Positions 21,819 through 32,708 of a stretch of 64,000 nt of DNA are shown piece by piece. The stretch comes from Oscarella lobularis (Eukaryota > Porifera > Homoscleromorpha > Homosclerophorida > Oscarellidae). The position numbers were made by a program, and so were the translations under genes. Below the pieces are notes generated by a model. The model saw only the letters and a list, made by a program, of their open reading frames with translations. It ran no database searches and was not told the DNA's origin. The stretch spans positions 2,035,733-2,099,732 of the forward strand of contig NC_089175.1 in NCBI RefSeq assembly GCF_947507565.1, written 5' to 3'. The first letter of the stretch is position 1, and every line of letters starts with the position of its first letter.

Positions 21819-23225
21819 ATGGCCGATTCAAAGTGGAAAATACTTGCTCGAGCGCAGGCTGATGTTGTTCTTTATCTGAGCAACATTCTAGGCGGTTCTC
21901 TTCTCGATTCACTTCTGGCAGAGGAACTTCTGACCGAGGCGAACTACGAGAAGCTTCGAAAAATGAGAGAAACCAAAATTGAGAATGAAGTAGCCCAGGA
22001 GCTGGTTGTAATGCTCAAAAAAACGCCTCCAGGAAGTTACGACAAGTTCTGCAAAGTGCTCCGTAATGTCGATGGAAGAAAGGATGTTTACGATAGACTT
22101 ATGAAAGAAGAAGGTGCGTCTAAACTTTCACAGAGGCATCATGCAATTTGCTTCTGTTTTTCCTAGCCAAAGAGTCATCCGAACAATCTGATGAGCTGAG
22201 TCGAGAGCTTATCAAGCAGAGACTTCCTTCGGTTGAGGCCGAGTATGCGAAACGTGAAAAACCCGACGATTGGTACACGATGTCTTCCTGAGCTTCTCCG
22301 GCGCTGGATCAAGAGCCTTCTGCCTTCAAGTGCGCGACGAGCTTCAGTCACTGTGTAGAGGAGTGAGAGTGTTCTTCGACGAGAGAAGCATTGCAGGAGG
22401 TAGTCACATTGTTCCGGTCTTGCTCAAAGCACTTGGAGAATCCAAATACGTTGCCGTCTTCTTGACGCACGAAATGAAAGGATCCTCTCATCCTGAAGCC
22501 GAAGCAACGGTCGCCTTGAAAGTTCATGGAGCCCGCGACCGTCTGCTTCCCTTTTTTCACATCATGTCTTCTCAGCAGTGCTGCGACGCTGACATCTCCG
22601 TTTTCTTGCCGGACTCAGATGAAAAGCTGTATCAAATGATTGCTAAAATTGTTGGACACAACCTGCAGAAAGAAAAGGAGGAAGACAAAGTCAATGCAGC
22701 AGCTCGTTTTATTCTTAAATCTATGAAATTTGCAGTAGAAGAAACGGACACCGACGGTGGACGAGTAAAAGGTGAGCATTGACGGTAGTATACACCTTGT
22801 CTAGTCTTGACAAGTCCAATGACATTTGATTAGCTGATTGTTAGCAATTAACTGTGCATGCTGGTTTTGTGGTCGTCCGGTCTGTGTGTACTCAATACAA
22901 AAATAATTTTAGCTGCTTTCCAGGATTGCTGCAGGAAGAAATTCAAGAGAAACATCTAAGGGCTGTTTACTTGAAAATTGAGGCGTTCTGGAAGCGCGTT
23001 GCTCGGGAGCTGGGTTTACCTCAGTATGAGATCAAGTCTTGTGCGCGCTCTCATTCATTTGACGAAGAAAGCTGCCATGCAATGTTGCAGAAATGGAAAA
23101 CGAGACAGAAGGGTAAAGGAAAGGTTTGGGATTTGGCTTCTGCAATATATAAGGCAGAGCTGGAAGGCGTTGTAGAGGAAGTCTACGGCGAGAGCGTGCT
23201 GAAAGCATTGCAATCTGGCAATTAA
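21819..23225 (+). pseudogene. CARD-TIR-Death gene with a one-base deletion
   Basis: Exons 21819-22113 (CARD, 98 codons, phase 1), 22167-22771 (TIR) and 22924-23225 (Death type II) follow the intact sister gene at 34038. Near 22273 the reference GATTGGGTATACGATG is GATTGGTACACGATG, one base short, which brings TGA within a few codons (DDWYTMSS-stop) right at the first TIR strand. The rest of the TIR and Death read on in the shifted frame without further damage, so the lesion is very recent or is an assembly error. The CARD alone would still be made. Confidence 0.75.
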
Positions 23226-23330
23226 AGTGGTCACATTAGTATCTCACCTTTTGTATCCTAAAAACATCCACAATGTTTTTTCAAAATTTGCATCCGGGAC
23301 TGCGCTACAACTTCGAGTAAAAACGCGACG

Positions 23331-24173
23331 ATGACGGGCCAGCACGACGGTCTGTCCGGGCAGACACAGGTCAGACAGCCTAGCGGGCCAAACTATCTTT
23401 CGTCTAACGACACCTTTAGAGGGAAGATCTTAGTAATCTGCAAGAAATCCTCGGCATTGACGAAGAGCAAGCGCTAAAGCTGTACCAGGTCGGCTAAGAG
23501 CTCTTCCAGAGAAGCGAAAACAGTTCTAAGACGCGCAGGAAAACGAGAAGAGCGTAACGAAGGCGATCGAAGCGATGACAGCGAAGCAAGAGAACGAAGA
23601 ACCGCTTCGAAGCGCGTACGGCGACACCGCGGAATCGTCGTCGTGGAAATCGTCGACGGAAACGCCGCAATTAGCATTGACGTCGACGGAAGACGGCGAC
23701 GACGATGTCCAGAGAGCGATCGCATTGAGCCTTCAAGAAATGAGGGGGGTTAGAGATAGATACACGCTCAAACGTTAGGATTAGCAGCATGTCTTAGTAA
23801 ACAGTCTCACAGATGAAAGTACTGACTGACTCAACTGTATCTCGTAGTGAATATTCTATTCGTTAGAAAGAGTTATTTATTCTTTATGCATAGAATCATA
23901 TTAGTGGAGCTCCTCTGTCTCGAGAAGACCAAGATTTGAGCAGGTTAGAAGCTTCCCATACATGAAAAGTCAATCGTGATCTTTCCCTCTCCCCAAAGAG
24001 CTGTTGAGGCTAGCATGGCCGACACAAAAGGCGGCTCCACACGCCGGCGCCGATACGACTCCCTCTTGCTCCACATCGATCCTCTGAATCCCCACGAGAG
24101 AATCCGCGACGGAGCCAATCCGTTGGGAATCAAAGACGTTGGGAATACGTGCTGGTTTAGTGCCGTCGTTCAG
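23331..24173 (+). pseudogene. USP25/28-like deubiquitinase, 5' copy 2
   Basis: Starts with the same MTGQHDGLSGQTQ exon as the full gene. In the UIM-like exon an in-frame deletion removes the residues between PQLA and LTSTEDGDDDVQRAIALSL. The Cys-box exon ([11 protein letters not shown]) is intact, but its intron runs at about 24195 straight into the kinase 3'-flank sequence. Only the N-terminal fifth of the enzyme remains and the catalytic His is absent. Confidence 0.85.
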
Positions 24174-24753
24174 GTAGATAAAATAACAATTAAATTACTA
24201 GGAAAAGAAATTTTATGCTGACGCAATTGCAAGCACATATGGATCAGTGAGAGAACGTATCAAGGAACCCGAGGACGAGATAACGACAAACACAGAGAAC
24301 AGGGAATTCTAATGTAAACTTATTGCGTAGTATCACGTGCGTTTGGGGACTCGACATCCTGTAGAATACTTATGATGGACGACCCCAAATGGAAGGCACT
24401 TCGTGGTCCTGTATTTTCCGGCGCCGTTTCTCTTCTTAAGCCACTTTATGCAGGATTATAATCTATTGTCCGTGGTGCCACCTTGGGAATACGTGTTGGC
24501 TTATTCAGGTAGGATAACACCCAAATCAGATTAAATGATTAAAGAGTTTTGACATACATGTACCGTGTAGTCGTTATATCATCTTTTTGCGTTTTTGTCT
24601 TGGCGTACACGAGTCATGACGACGCGCCGGAGAGCGAATGAGACCAGGCATTGAGTCCCGCCACGGCGTTTGATAGGAGCCGATTGACCTATTTGCAGTC
24701 TTACTAGGCAGTCGACGAAAGTATGTCAATCCAACAACAGCTAAGAGAAAGGA
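24174..24753 (+). pseudogene. Mixed relics: kinase flank, CARD start, worn USP exons
   Basis: No intact gene. 24195-24370 matches the flank after the kinase at 660-890. A CARD start (MMDDPKWKALRGPVFSGAVSLL) at 24373 is cut after about 25 codons. 24470-24750 contains decayed Cys-box and RDQA/YVDP USP exons like those at 9050-9350. Confidence 0.6.
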
Positions 24754-25358
24754 CGCAGAAAAGCCTAGGCTAGAAATTCGTCTAACAGATTAAGAGAAAA
24801 CAGACTGTATATTCCTATTAGACGAATATGCTTCACTCCATGTAAGACAAATAGGAGCTCTTGAGTGGTAAACTACGTCGTGTTCTTGCTTACCTAGACT
24901 CCTCCTTCTTCCGTGTTTTCAAGTGAAAGAAGTGAGTAGATTATTAATAGTTTTTGGTACTCAATGTTGATTGTTATAGGGCAATCTTCAATGGGACCCT
25001 CTAGACAAGGTAAGCATCCTTAGCATGTCAATCTTTGTGAGAGCGATGCTAATTGCACTACTGAACAGATGCTGATCTAAACCAATTCCCCACTAAAAAA
25101 GAGCTCCTTGACGTTTCACAGGAAATCCTTGATCGATGGAAGTTTGTGGCTAGGTACCGTGACGTTGAAGAAAAGGACGTTGCTGCTTCAGTAGACGCCA
25201 AGGGAGACGTCAGAGAACAAGCGTATCAAATGCTTTCTATTTGGAAGGAGTGCAAAGGCGATGCTGCAACAGTCTTAGAGCTGTGCAAAGTTTTAGAATC
25301 GGTGAGTCTAAAAGCAACAGCGAATAAAGTGTTTAGGTACTCGTCTTCCTTTGAATAA
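24754..25358 (+). pseudogene. 3' fragment of a ZU5-UPA-Death gene
   Basis: The end of a UPA exon (EIRLTD, then stop), two linker micro-exons and an intact type III Death exon (about 25071-25358, FPTKKELLDVSQEILDRWKF to RYSSSFE) match the last exons of the tetra-CARD gene at 15216. CARDs and ZU5 are missing, so the intact Death exon is probably untranslated. Confidence 0.75.
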
Positions 25359-25438
25359 AACGCCTGATTTAAATAGTTTTTTTTCTGAATTTTTAATTTT
25401 TTAATTATTGTTTTCTGTGTCATTTATTGAAGTCCCGG

Positions 25439-28400
25439 ATGGATCCTCGATGGGAGTCCGTTGTTTGGCGGCTCCTGCCGGATTTAGTGAACATTTGGCG
25501 CCCGCAACTCGACCATCTTTACTCCGCGTGTCTTGTGACTATTGAAGAATACCAATCGCTCAGCGCGCTTCTTCCGTTCGACCAATGCAAGAAGCTTCTC
25601 ATCGAAATCCTTCCGCGAAAGGGGCCCAAAGCGTACAAAACGTTTCTCGAGGTGCTTTCGAAGACGGAAGGACAGGAGTTCATCGCCGAAATGCTGGAGA
25701 ATGCGGCTGGAAAACGAGTAGAAGCGGAAGTTGCAACTTCAGTGTCTTCAACCGAAGAAAGTGAATAGACATATTCACTAACTCTTGTACTAAGCATTGG
25801 TTAGGCGATTCTTTGACGAGGCCTCCTCGAGAAGGTACGTCAATGATTTTTGACCGAATTCCGACAACAGAAAAAGAAGTTGCAATTTGGCTCTTCCTCT
25901 GCTGAGAGTTCAGTCGTTCAGGTAAAACCGAAAAAGAAGAGAAGCCTATAAATAAATAAATAGATAAATAAATGTTATAAGACTTTTGGTTCAGAGAGTT
26001 AATTCTGGATCATTTTCTTCTGAAAGTGGGGAAGAAATCGCGCTACCGAGAAACGTCGCACGAGATGCGCCCAGCTATGAAATCACGCGACAGACAACTA
26101 GTAACAATTACAATCCAGTTGAACTACCCATACTAATGGATTTTCTTTTTCAATTAATAAGTTCGTACTTACACTGACATCCGTCGAGAAGAGTTGGACT
26201 ACAATGATGCAGGAGGAGACGACGATCTCATTGGCACAGGGGGATTTTCTGAAGTGTACAAGGCCTGGTTTACCAGGTTGGGAGAAAAGGTGGCCGTAAA
26301 AGTTTTCACCTATCTAAAACGAAGGAGAACCCAAACGTTAGTGTGCAAAGTAGTTTTACGCGCGAAATTCCTTATTAAATTATCTTTTTTTGGACGATAC
26401 AGCGAGTCTGATCTTTTAAACAAGGAGGTGAAAATTCTTCAAGGAATTAAGCCTCATCCCAACATAATCACATTGATTGGATCATGTAGCGACACAAGGT
26501 TCTTTGCCTTAGTCACGGAATACATGGAGGGCGGAAACGTGGCCGAATTGATTGCTGACATGAATGATCCCAACGTAGAAGTATGGGAAAATCGTCAAGA
26601 CATTGCTCTGCAAATTGCCCAAGGAATGAATCATCTCCATTGCAATGATCCATCCGTTATTCATCTCGAATTGAAGCTCAAGAAAGTTCTGTATCGTCGT
26701 GTTGGCGCCAAAGGGAATGCCAAGTTCTTATGCAAGGTTATTGTCTCCTCGGAGAAACGGGGCTTATTTTTTATTGGTCTATTTCTTATTAGCTTTGCGG
26801 CTTTGGGTTGGCTAAAATGGATAAAATGGAGTCCTTCACATTAAAACGCGACGAATCGAGCTACCCGTCTGGAACTCCAGGGTATATAGCTCCAGAAAGG
26901 TACAATGCTATACCATATGCTGAAGGGGATTTGTCAGAAAAGACGAAGGTGGCCAAAAAATCGGATGTCTATAGCTACGGAGTCGTTCTGTGGGAGATTA
27001 TAGAACGCAGACCGTTACTTGAAAGTATGTCATAATAATACAGTGATAATTAACAATTGAATTATTTATTGCAAATGATTGCGTTTTCTGTAGATGAACG
27101 TGTTGTTATAAAGCATACGTTCAGTAAGGAAGGGCGTCAACTGCCCAGAGTCGGAAGACCGGCTCCTGCGTGGTTTACGGCACTTTCCAATCAGTGTGCT
27201 GTGAAAGATCCAGCTAATCGACCTTCGTTTAGCGATATCCTTGCTATATTTGCTCAAAAATCTCAGAAAGTGATTGCTGTTGCCAATCTAGGTGAGCAAT
27301 GGCGCGGTAGTACACCTTCTGTATAGATCCTTGACAAGTCCAACGACATTAGATTTTAGCTGATTGTTAAGAGACCGGGAATTGTTGACGGTTTCGGCTG
27401 TCTATGTACTCGACAAAAAATTACTTTTAGACATGTATAACTCCTTTAGGGCCAAATAGTGGAAATGGAATGAACGTTTTGGTCACTCATTCGGGTCCTG
27501 TAACGTTTATTTGTTTCTCTTAGATAATGATTCTTTTGATGAGGCAATTTACCAGCAAGCTCTTGCTTCTGGCGTCGTTCCCATCAATCGATATCGCGTG
27601 ATGGTTGTCGGTCAAGATGGCGCAGGGAAATCGTGCTTGATTGACTCTTTCTTGGGTCGTTTGTTCAAACCCCAAAACTCAAGCACGGATGGCATTGCTA
27701 TTCACGTGGCCGTGACGGCAGCAGAAGGAAAGGCTGGTGAACTCACGTGGACGGAAGCGACAAGTGACCAGGCGAAATATTTGAACAAATTGCGTGCAGC
27801 TGGATACATGATTCAAACTACGAAGAATCATCAAGTGATTATTCTATACCCTTACGCAATCACGTTTGATTTAATTTTTATATTAGGAGTCAAACTCGAC
27901 GGAGGCAGTTTCCCATGCAAGGCGACAACAGAGATTGGAGCCTGCTGAAAGTCCGGAAGACAGCACTGTAAGTATGAAGAGTCTTTGTTCAATGTGTAGA
28001 ATTTTTGTCTTTTTCTGTTATTTGACCAGCATGCTGCAAAACAAGAAGAAATCATTGCTGACTCGGAGACTGAGCATCTCACATCGAATAAAGCTCTTAA
28101 AAATGATAGGATTGCTGTTGACTTGAAGTTGAAGGATCTCAAGTCAGAGCTAGATCTCTCCTCTCTTGAGAATTGTGAAGTCAGTCAGAAGCTTCTCTGG
28201 GACTTGGGTGGGCAAGAAAGGTACTTAGCATCCCACGCCGCTCTCATGCCTGCCGAGTCCGCCGAGTCCGAGTCCGGCTATACTGTGTGCATGTATTTGC
28301 TGGTTATTGACATCAGCAAACCTCTTGTTCGTAAGGCGAAATCGTTTTATCGTCTTGGAGAAACTTCATCTTCCGACGTTTCTCTCCAATTATTGAATAT

Positions 28401-30231
28401 TGTGCGCAACAGCGATTTTCCTCGACACTGGTTCACATCGATTTGTATTTGCCATCCTTCAGACAAGTGTTCTAAGCTGTATTTGGGGAAAGATTTGGGT
28501 GTTCGCTATCCCGCAATTCTAATCGCCGCCACGCACGTTGATGAAGTGGAGAAAATGCCAAATTCTGAAGGCTTTCTTCGATCTCAAAACGAACATCTTA
28601 AAGAATTGATCAGCAAGCTAAGATGCGAAGATCACATCGTTAAAAATCGAGAAAACCCAGAAAACGAGCAATTGTTTTTTCGGGTCGATAATACCAAATC
28701 CGGACGTTGTGAGGGAGTCAAAACAATCAAGTCTAAACTTGACGGTTCTTCTGAAAAATATTGGTCCAAGAAAAACAAGAAGCGCCCTATGCCATTGAAA
28801 TGGGTTCATTTTGAATTGCTACTTGTTACGGAGAAAGAAGAGAAAATCATAAGCGTTGAAAGAGCATTTGAGATTTCTCGTCAGTCCGAAATTGAATCTA
28901 ACGAAGAGGCGTCGTCAGCTTTGAAATTTATTCACAACCTAGGTGCAATATTTTATTTCTGGGACGTGCCCGAGCTGAAACAGTACGTCATTGTCAATCC
29001 TGAGTGGCTCATTGGCACTGTGGCAGCGTTTGTAACGGCCAAGGAGCCCAAAAAGGACTTGAACAAGCGCCTTTGGCAAGGTCTTTGTGACACGGGAGAA
29101 ATTAGCAAAGACGGCGCGTTGGGCATTCTCATGGATTCACAGGATGATGACAGGGAAGCAGACGATGAGGACAAAGATAGCGATCCAGTAGTACTCAACG
29201 TGCTAAGAATGCTGGACATCCTGTGCGATTTAGATTCATCCACATTCTTGATTCCGTGCATGGTCACGAAGATGCTAGAAGAATCCTCAGTGTGGGAGAA
29301 ATACGATCCAAGTCAAGCGTTTCCTCCACCTATCGTCATTTTTCCCGCCGAAGTTCCGATAATTCCCGAAGCGCTTTTTTTTCGAATTGTGACGAAATTC
29401 GCCCGGAAGTACCCGAAACTCGCGAGGAAGCTTACTCGGAATCGAAGCATATTTAGAATAGGCAACAATCTAACGCTGGAACTATTATACTATGACAGAG
29501 GCACTTGTTTGATCGTTTCAATGACCGGCGAAGGGGACATGGACAATGCTTTGTCGTCGCTTCCAAAATCGGCTCCTGAAATTAGACAATTTGTTACTGA
29601 AAGTGTTGAAGACGCGAAGAAACGAGGAATGAGTGGATTGAAACTCACATTCTACTCCCAAGTAACTAAATGCATCAAGACAGATGTCGACGATGCTGGC
29701 AAGTTTAGTTGTCGACTGCCGGGCGATGACTGTTTATTGCAACTGCCTGCTGGCGGCGCGTGTAGCCCCGTTCCGCCGGATTCACTCTTGTACAAGTCGG
29801 GCAAATACCCTACGAAAGAAGAGCGAGAACTTGTTCGTCGCTGGTACAAGAAAGAGGTGCCGGTAGCACAGCTGTTTTGTTCATGAATGATGTATATTTT
29901 TTAGAGCGTGTCTTCTTCAGAATTACCAGGATTTCTGCAGGAAGAAATTCAAGAGAAACATCTTAGAGCTGTTTACTTGAAAATTCAGGCGATCTGGAAG
30001 CGTGTGGCTCGTAAGCTGGGTTTACCTAAGTACGAGATTGACTTGTGTGAATGCTCTCATTCACTTGACGAAGAAAGGTGCTATGCAATGTTGCATAAAT
30101 GGAAAACGAGGCAGAAAGGAAAAGGGAAAGTTTGGGATTTGGCTTCTGCAATATATAAGGCAGAGTTGGAAGGAGTTGTAGAGGAAGTCTACGGCGAGAG
30201 CGTGCTGAAAGCATTGCAGTCTGACAATTAA
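25439..30231 (+). CDS. CARD-pseudokinase-Roc-COR-Death protein
   Basis: Exons 25439-25760 (CARD), 25805-25834, 25871-25921, 25995-26100, 26162-26336, 26403-26736, 26793-27024, 27094-27291 (kinase), 27524-27834, 27887-27967, 28030-29856 (Roc-COR) and 29905-30231 (Death type II). The P-loop GTGGFSEVYKAW and VAVK are kept. The catalytic loop is HLELKLKKVL (Asp to Glu, Asn to Lys) and DFG is GFG, so this is a pseudokinase. Roc has GQDGAGKS, DLGGQE and ATHVDE. Kinase before Roc-COR-Death recalls DAPK1, and CARD plus kinase recalls RIPK2. From 25995 onward all frames join. Exon 3 has one base more than its paralogue at 18635 (GCAATTTGG against GCATTTGG), which shifts the CARD out of frame. Either the CARD is disconnected, or an alternative splice or sequence error exists. 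A protein starting downstream is possible. Confidence 0.7.
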
Positions 30232-30512
30232 AGTGGTATCTCATTATTTGTATCCAAAGCACACTACTGTGTTTTAATCTTTCAAATTTTGCATCTGGGA
30301 CTGCGTCTGACGCATTGAAGTATTTTAGTGCACGATATTTTATTAACTCTTTTTTCTTCATTTTTAACGTAACGTCACTTTGTGAAATCCCGGATAAATT
30401 TATTTTTTGTTTGTATGGTGATGAAAGACATCATTTGATTAGTAAAAGTACAGTAAGTATGTATTGCAGGTAAATAATTTTTCTTGTGCTTAATGTACTG
30501 TATCCCGGATTG

Positions 30513-32641
30513 ATGGACATCATAGATGGTCTGCTACCTTTCCTCGCGGCCGCGGGCGTGTGGCTAGTGGAGTCGGCGAGGCGCTTTGGCCGCTGCGTTT
30601 TTGCAAGAGACAGAGACGAGGATAAGCGTTGGCGATTGATCGCTAAGCGGCCATTTTTGCAAGAGATGATCGACGCCTGGCATCTAGACTTGGATGCACT
30701 TCTTAGGAGAAGGCTAATAAGTCTCGATGCGCTTGAATCTTTGCTCTTCCTCTCTCGAGAAGATCGGTGCCTTAGGCTGCTCACTAAAGTGCTTCCTCAG
30801 AGAGGCGCCGCCTCAATCTACGACAAGTTTCTCCGTGTACTCGAAGACACAGGAGAAGTCGAAGCGGCAAGAGTCTTGCGGCGCTCCTCTGAGATCGCGG
30901 ACAGTAGCCTCGTCCCCAGACCTTTTGTCGATGTGGGCCCACATCGACAAAAGGTCTGGGGACGAGACTACGCGGACAGTAGATGCCTGAAGACGACGAA
31001 GCAGGTTTCACACTGAATACGCTTCTTAGAATCTTTTTTTTTTCAAACGTACAGTACATGCAGGTTTTCTCGGACGAGTCAAGTCATAGATATGGTCATG
31101 GCCAAGCAGAGATACGAGATAGTGTGTCTATTGCCTTTCAGCTTTTGCAGATTAGTGATCATTTCGAATGGTTCCATCAGTTCATTTCTCATGAGCGTCA
31201 CAATGTAGGTTATTAACAAAAGCTTATTTCTAACTAGCGGGCATTCACACAGGTACACCAAAGAGAAAGGTCTCCTTCCAGCATTGCTTGTCGATATAGA
31301 GACATGACACTGAAGTTTACAAAGGCGCAGACGATAGTTGATTACGTAGATGAGTGTGGAGGCGAAATCAAATCTCATTTCTTTTCGTTGAGTATTCCTC
31401 CTGGAGCAGTCGTGGGCAGTGCTGTAAACGTTGGTTTCACCGTTTACGAGTATCAATCTGAGGAGTCAGAAGGAGTTGAAGATGATACAGACATAACAGA
31501 TCTTCTGGTACTACATCCGTGTGGCAAAAAATTCGCAGAAAATGTCACAATCAGAATGAGTCTTTTGTCATGTGTTGAACATCAACGAGTTTTACTCTTT
31601 TACAAAGGGCCAGACTCCGTCTCGTTTTCTGATACTAGTGTTGGAGTGAATCTGACTGAAGTTCACGGTGGCATGTCGGCTCTCCTTCGTGAATCATATC
31701 TGGATATCACAACGTCACATTTTTGCAAGTTTTTTGCTTGCTTGTTTGGCTGCGTTGGGCATACCTATCACACACTAGCGTTTGGTAGGTGGGGAAAAGG
31801 AGAAACCTCGCTAAAGGAAGCAGTAATTGATATTCACTTCACATCTCCCAGAACGAGTCACGTCGTTAAAAACTTGAAGCGCAACGAAAGCTTGTCCTTG
31901 CTCCTGGAACAGAACGCAAGAATATATTTTGATGGCACAGTTAACCTTGAAGTTAAAAATATTTGTGCTGGTTGGCAACTGATTTCTGACGCCATCATGC
32001 CTATTGACGAACGAAGCCTGAAGCAAGCAAAGAAAAATGCTGACAAGTACCACACGCAATCTTTGACTTTAAAGAAACAGAAAGAAGATGCAGCTAATTA
32101 TCCATGGATTGAACTGCGTCTTACAGGCGGAAAAAAACTAACGTTTTCTTTACAATGAAAGAATATTCTTCATACCAAGCACAGGCAAGTCCGGGTGAAG
32201 TTAGGTCAGCCTCAGCCGGTGAGTACTTTGATCAGCCGCTGACTAACTCAGCTGTACGACGTTTATCAACGGAGTCTCCGAATAGACAGGGTACGGGTAA
32301 TTTTTTTTTAAAAAGTTTTTTGACATTGTTTTGCAGAAACGCTGAAAAGAAAACCTCCCCCCCAAGAGCTAAATAAACTGAGTGCAGAAATTGCTACTGA
32401 GTGGAGGCCTATTGCTCGATGTCTGCTGTCATTTCCTGACGTGACAATCGGTCAAATTGAAGAGGACTACGCGAATGTCCGAGAGCAGGCTTACCAATGT
32501 CTCCGAGAATGGATGCTGCAGGAGTCAGAGTCTGCAACTGTGGAAACGCTGTGCAGAGCTCTTTGCAGCGAAGGTAAGAAAGCTGTCGCGGCAAAACATT
32601 TTAAACTAGACGACGACGTTCTAAGGGGCTTCAATGTCTGA
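30513..32641 (+). pseudogene. CARD-ZU5-UPA-Death gene with frameshift
   Basis: Exons 30513-31004, 31064-31204, 31253-32290 and 32337-32641. The CARD (FLQEMIDAWHLDLDALLRRR, LLTKVLPQRGAASIYDKFLR) follows an odd hydrophobic N-terminus (MDIIDGLLPFLAAAGVWLVE). Its exon ends in a 58-bp palindrome that is translated in frame. ZU5 and UPA are about 95% like the gene at 18207, with HFC at 31728-31736. Near 32130 the A-run GGAAAAAAACT is one base short against the paralogue, giving SLQ-stop at 32158 and cutting off the type I Death domain, which is otherwise intact. A homopolymer error would restore a full protein, so the pseudogene call is provisional. Confidence 0.65.
30909..30966. repeat. 58-bp perfect palindrome inside a CARD exon
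   Basis: Two 29-bp arms (CTCGTCCCCAGACCTTTTGT... and its complement) meet at GGGCCC. With one mismatch the symmetry extends to GTAG/CTAC. The outer sequence TAGCCTCGTCCCCAGACC recurs as TAGCCTGGTCCCCAGACC at about 49074, which suggests ends of a dispersed mini-element. Confidence 0.7.
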
Positions 32642-32708
32642 TGTTTGCTTTCACGCACATTTGTATGAACGCATTCCAATCCCCGAGAGAAGACCTCTGA
32701 GGCTCATC

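Noticed and set aside
26337-26402. Kinase insert LVCKVVLRAKFLIKLSFFGRYS
   Set aside because: A 66-nt in-frame intron with a GT donor and a polypyrimidine-AG acceptor. Its translation does not fit the loop between kinase strand 3 and helix C.
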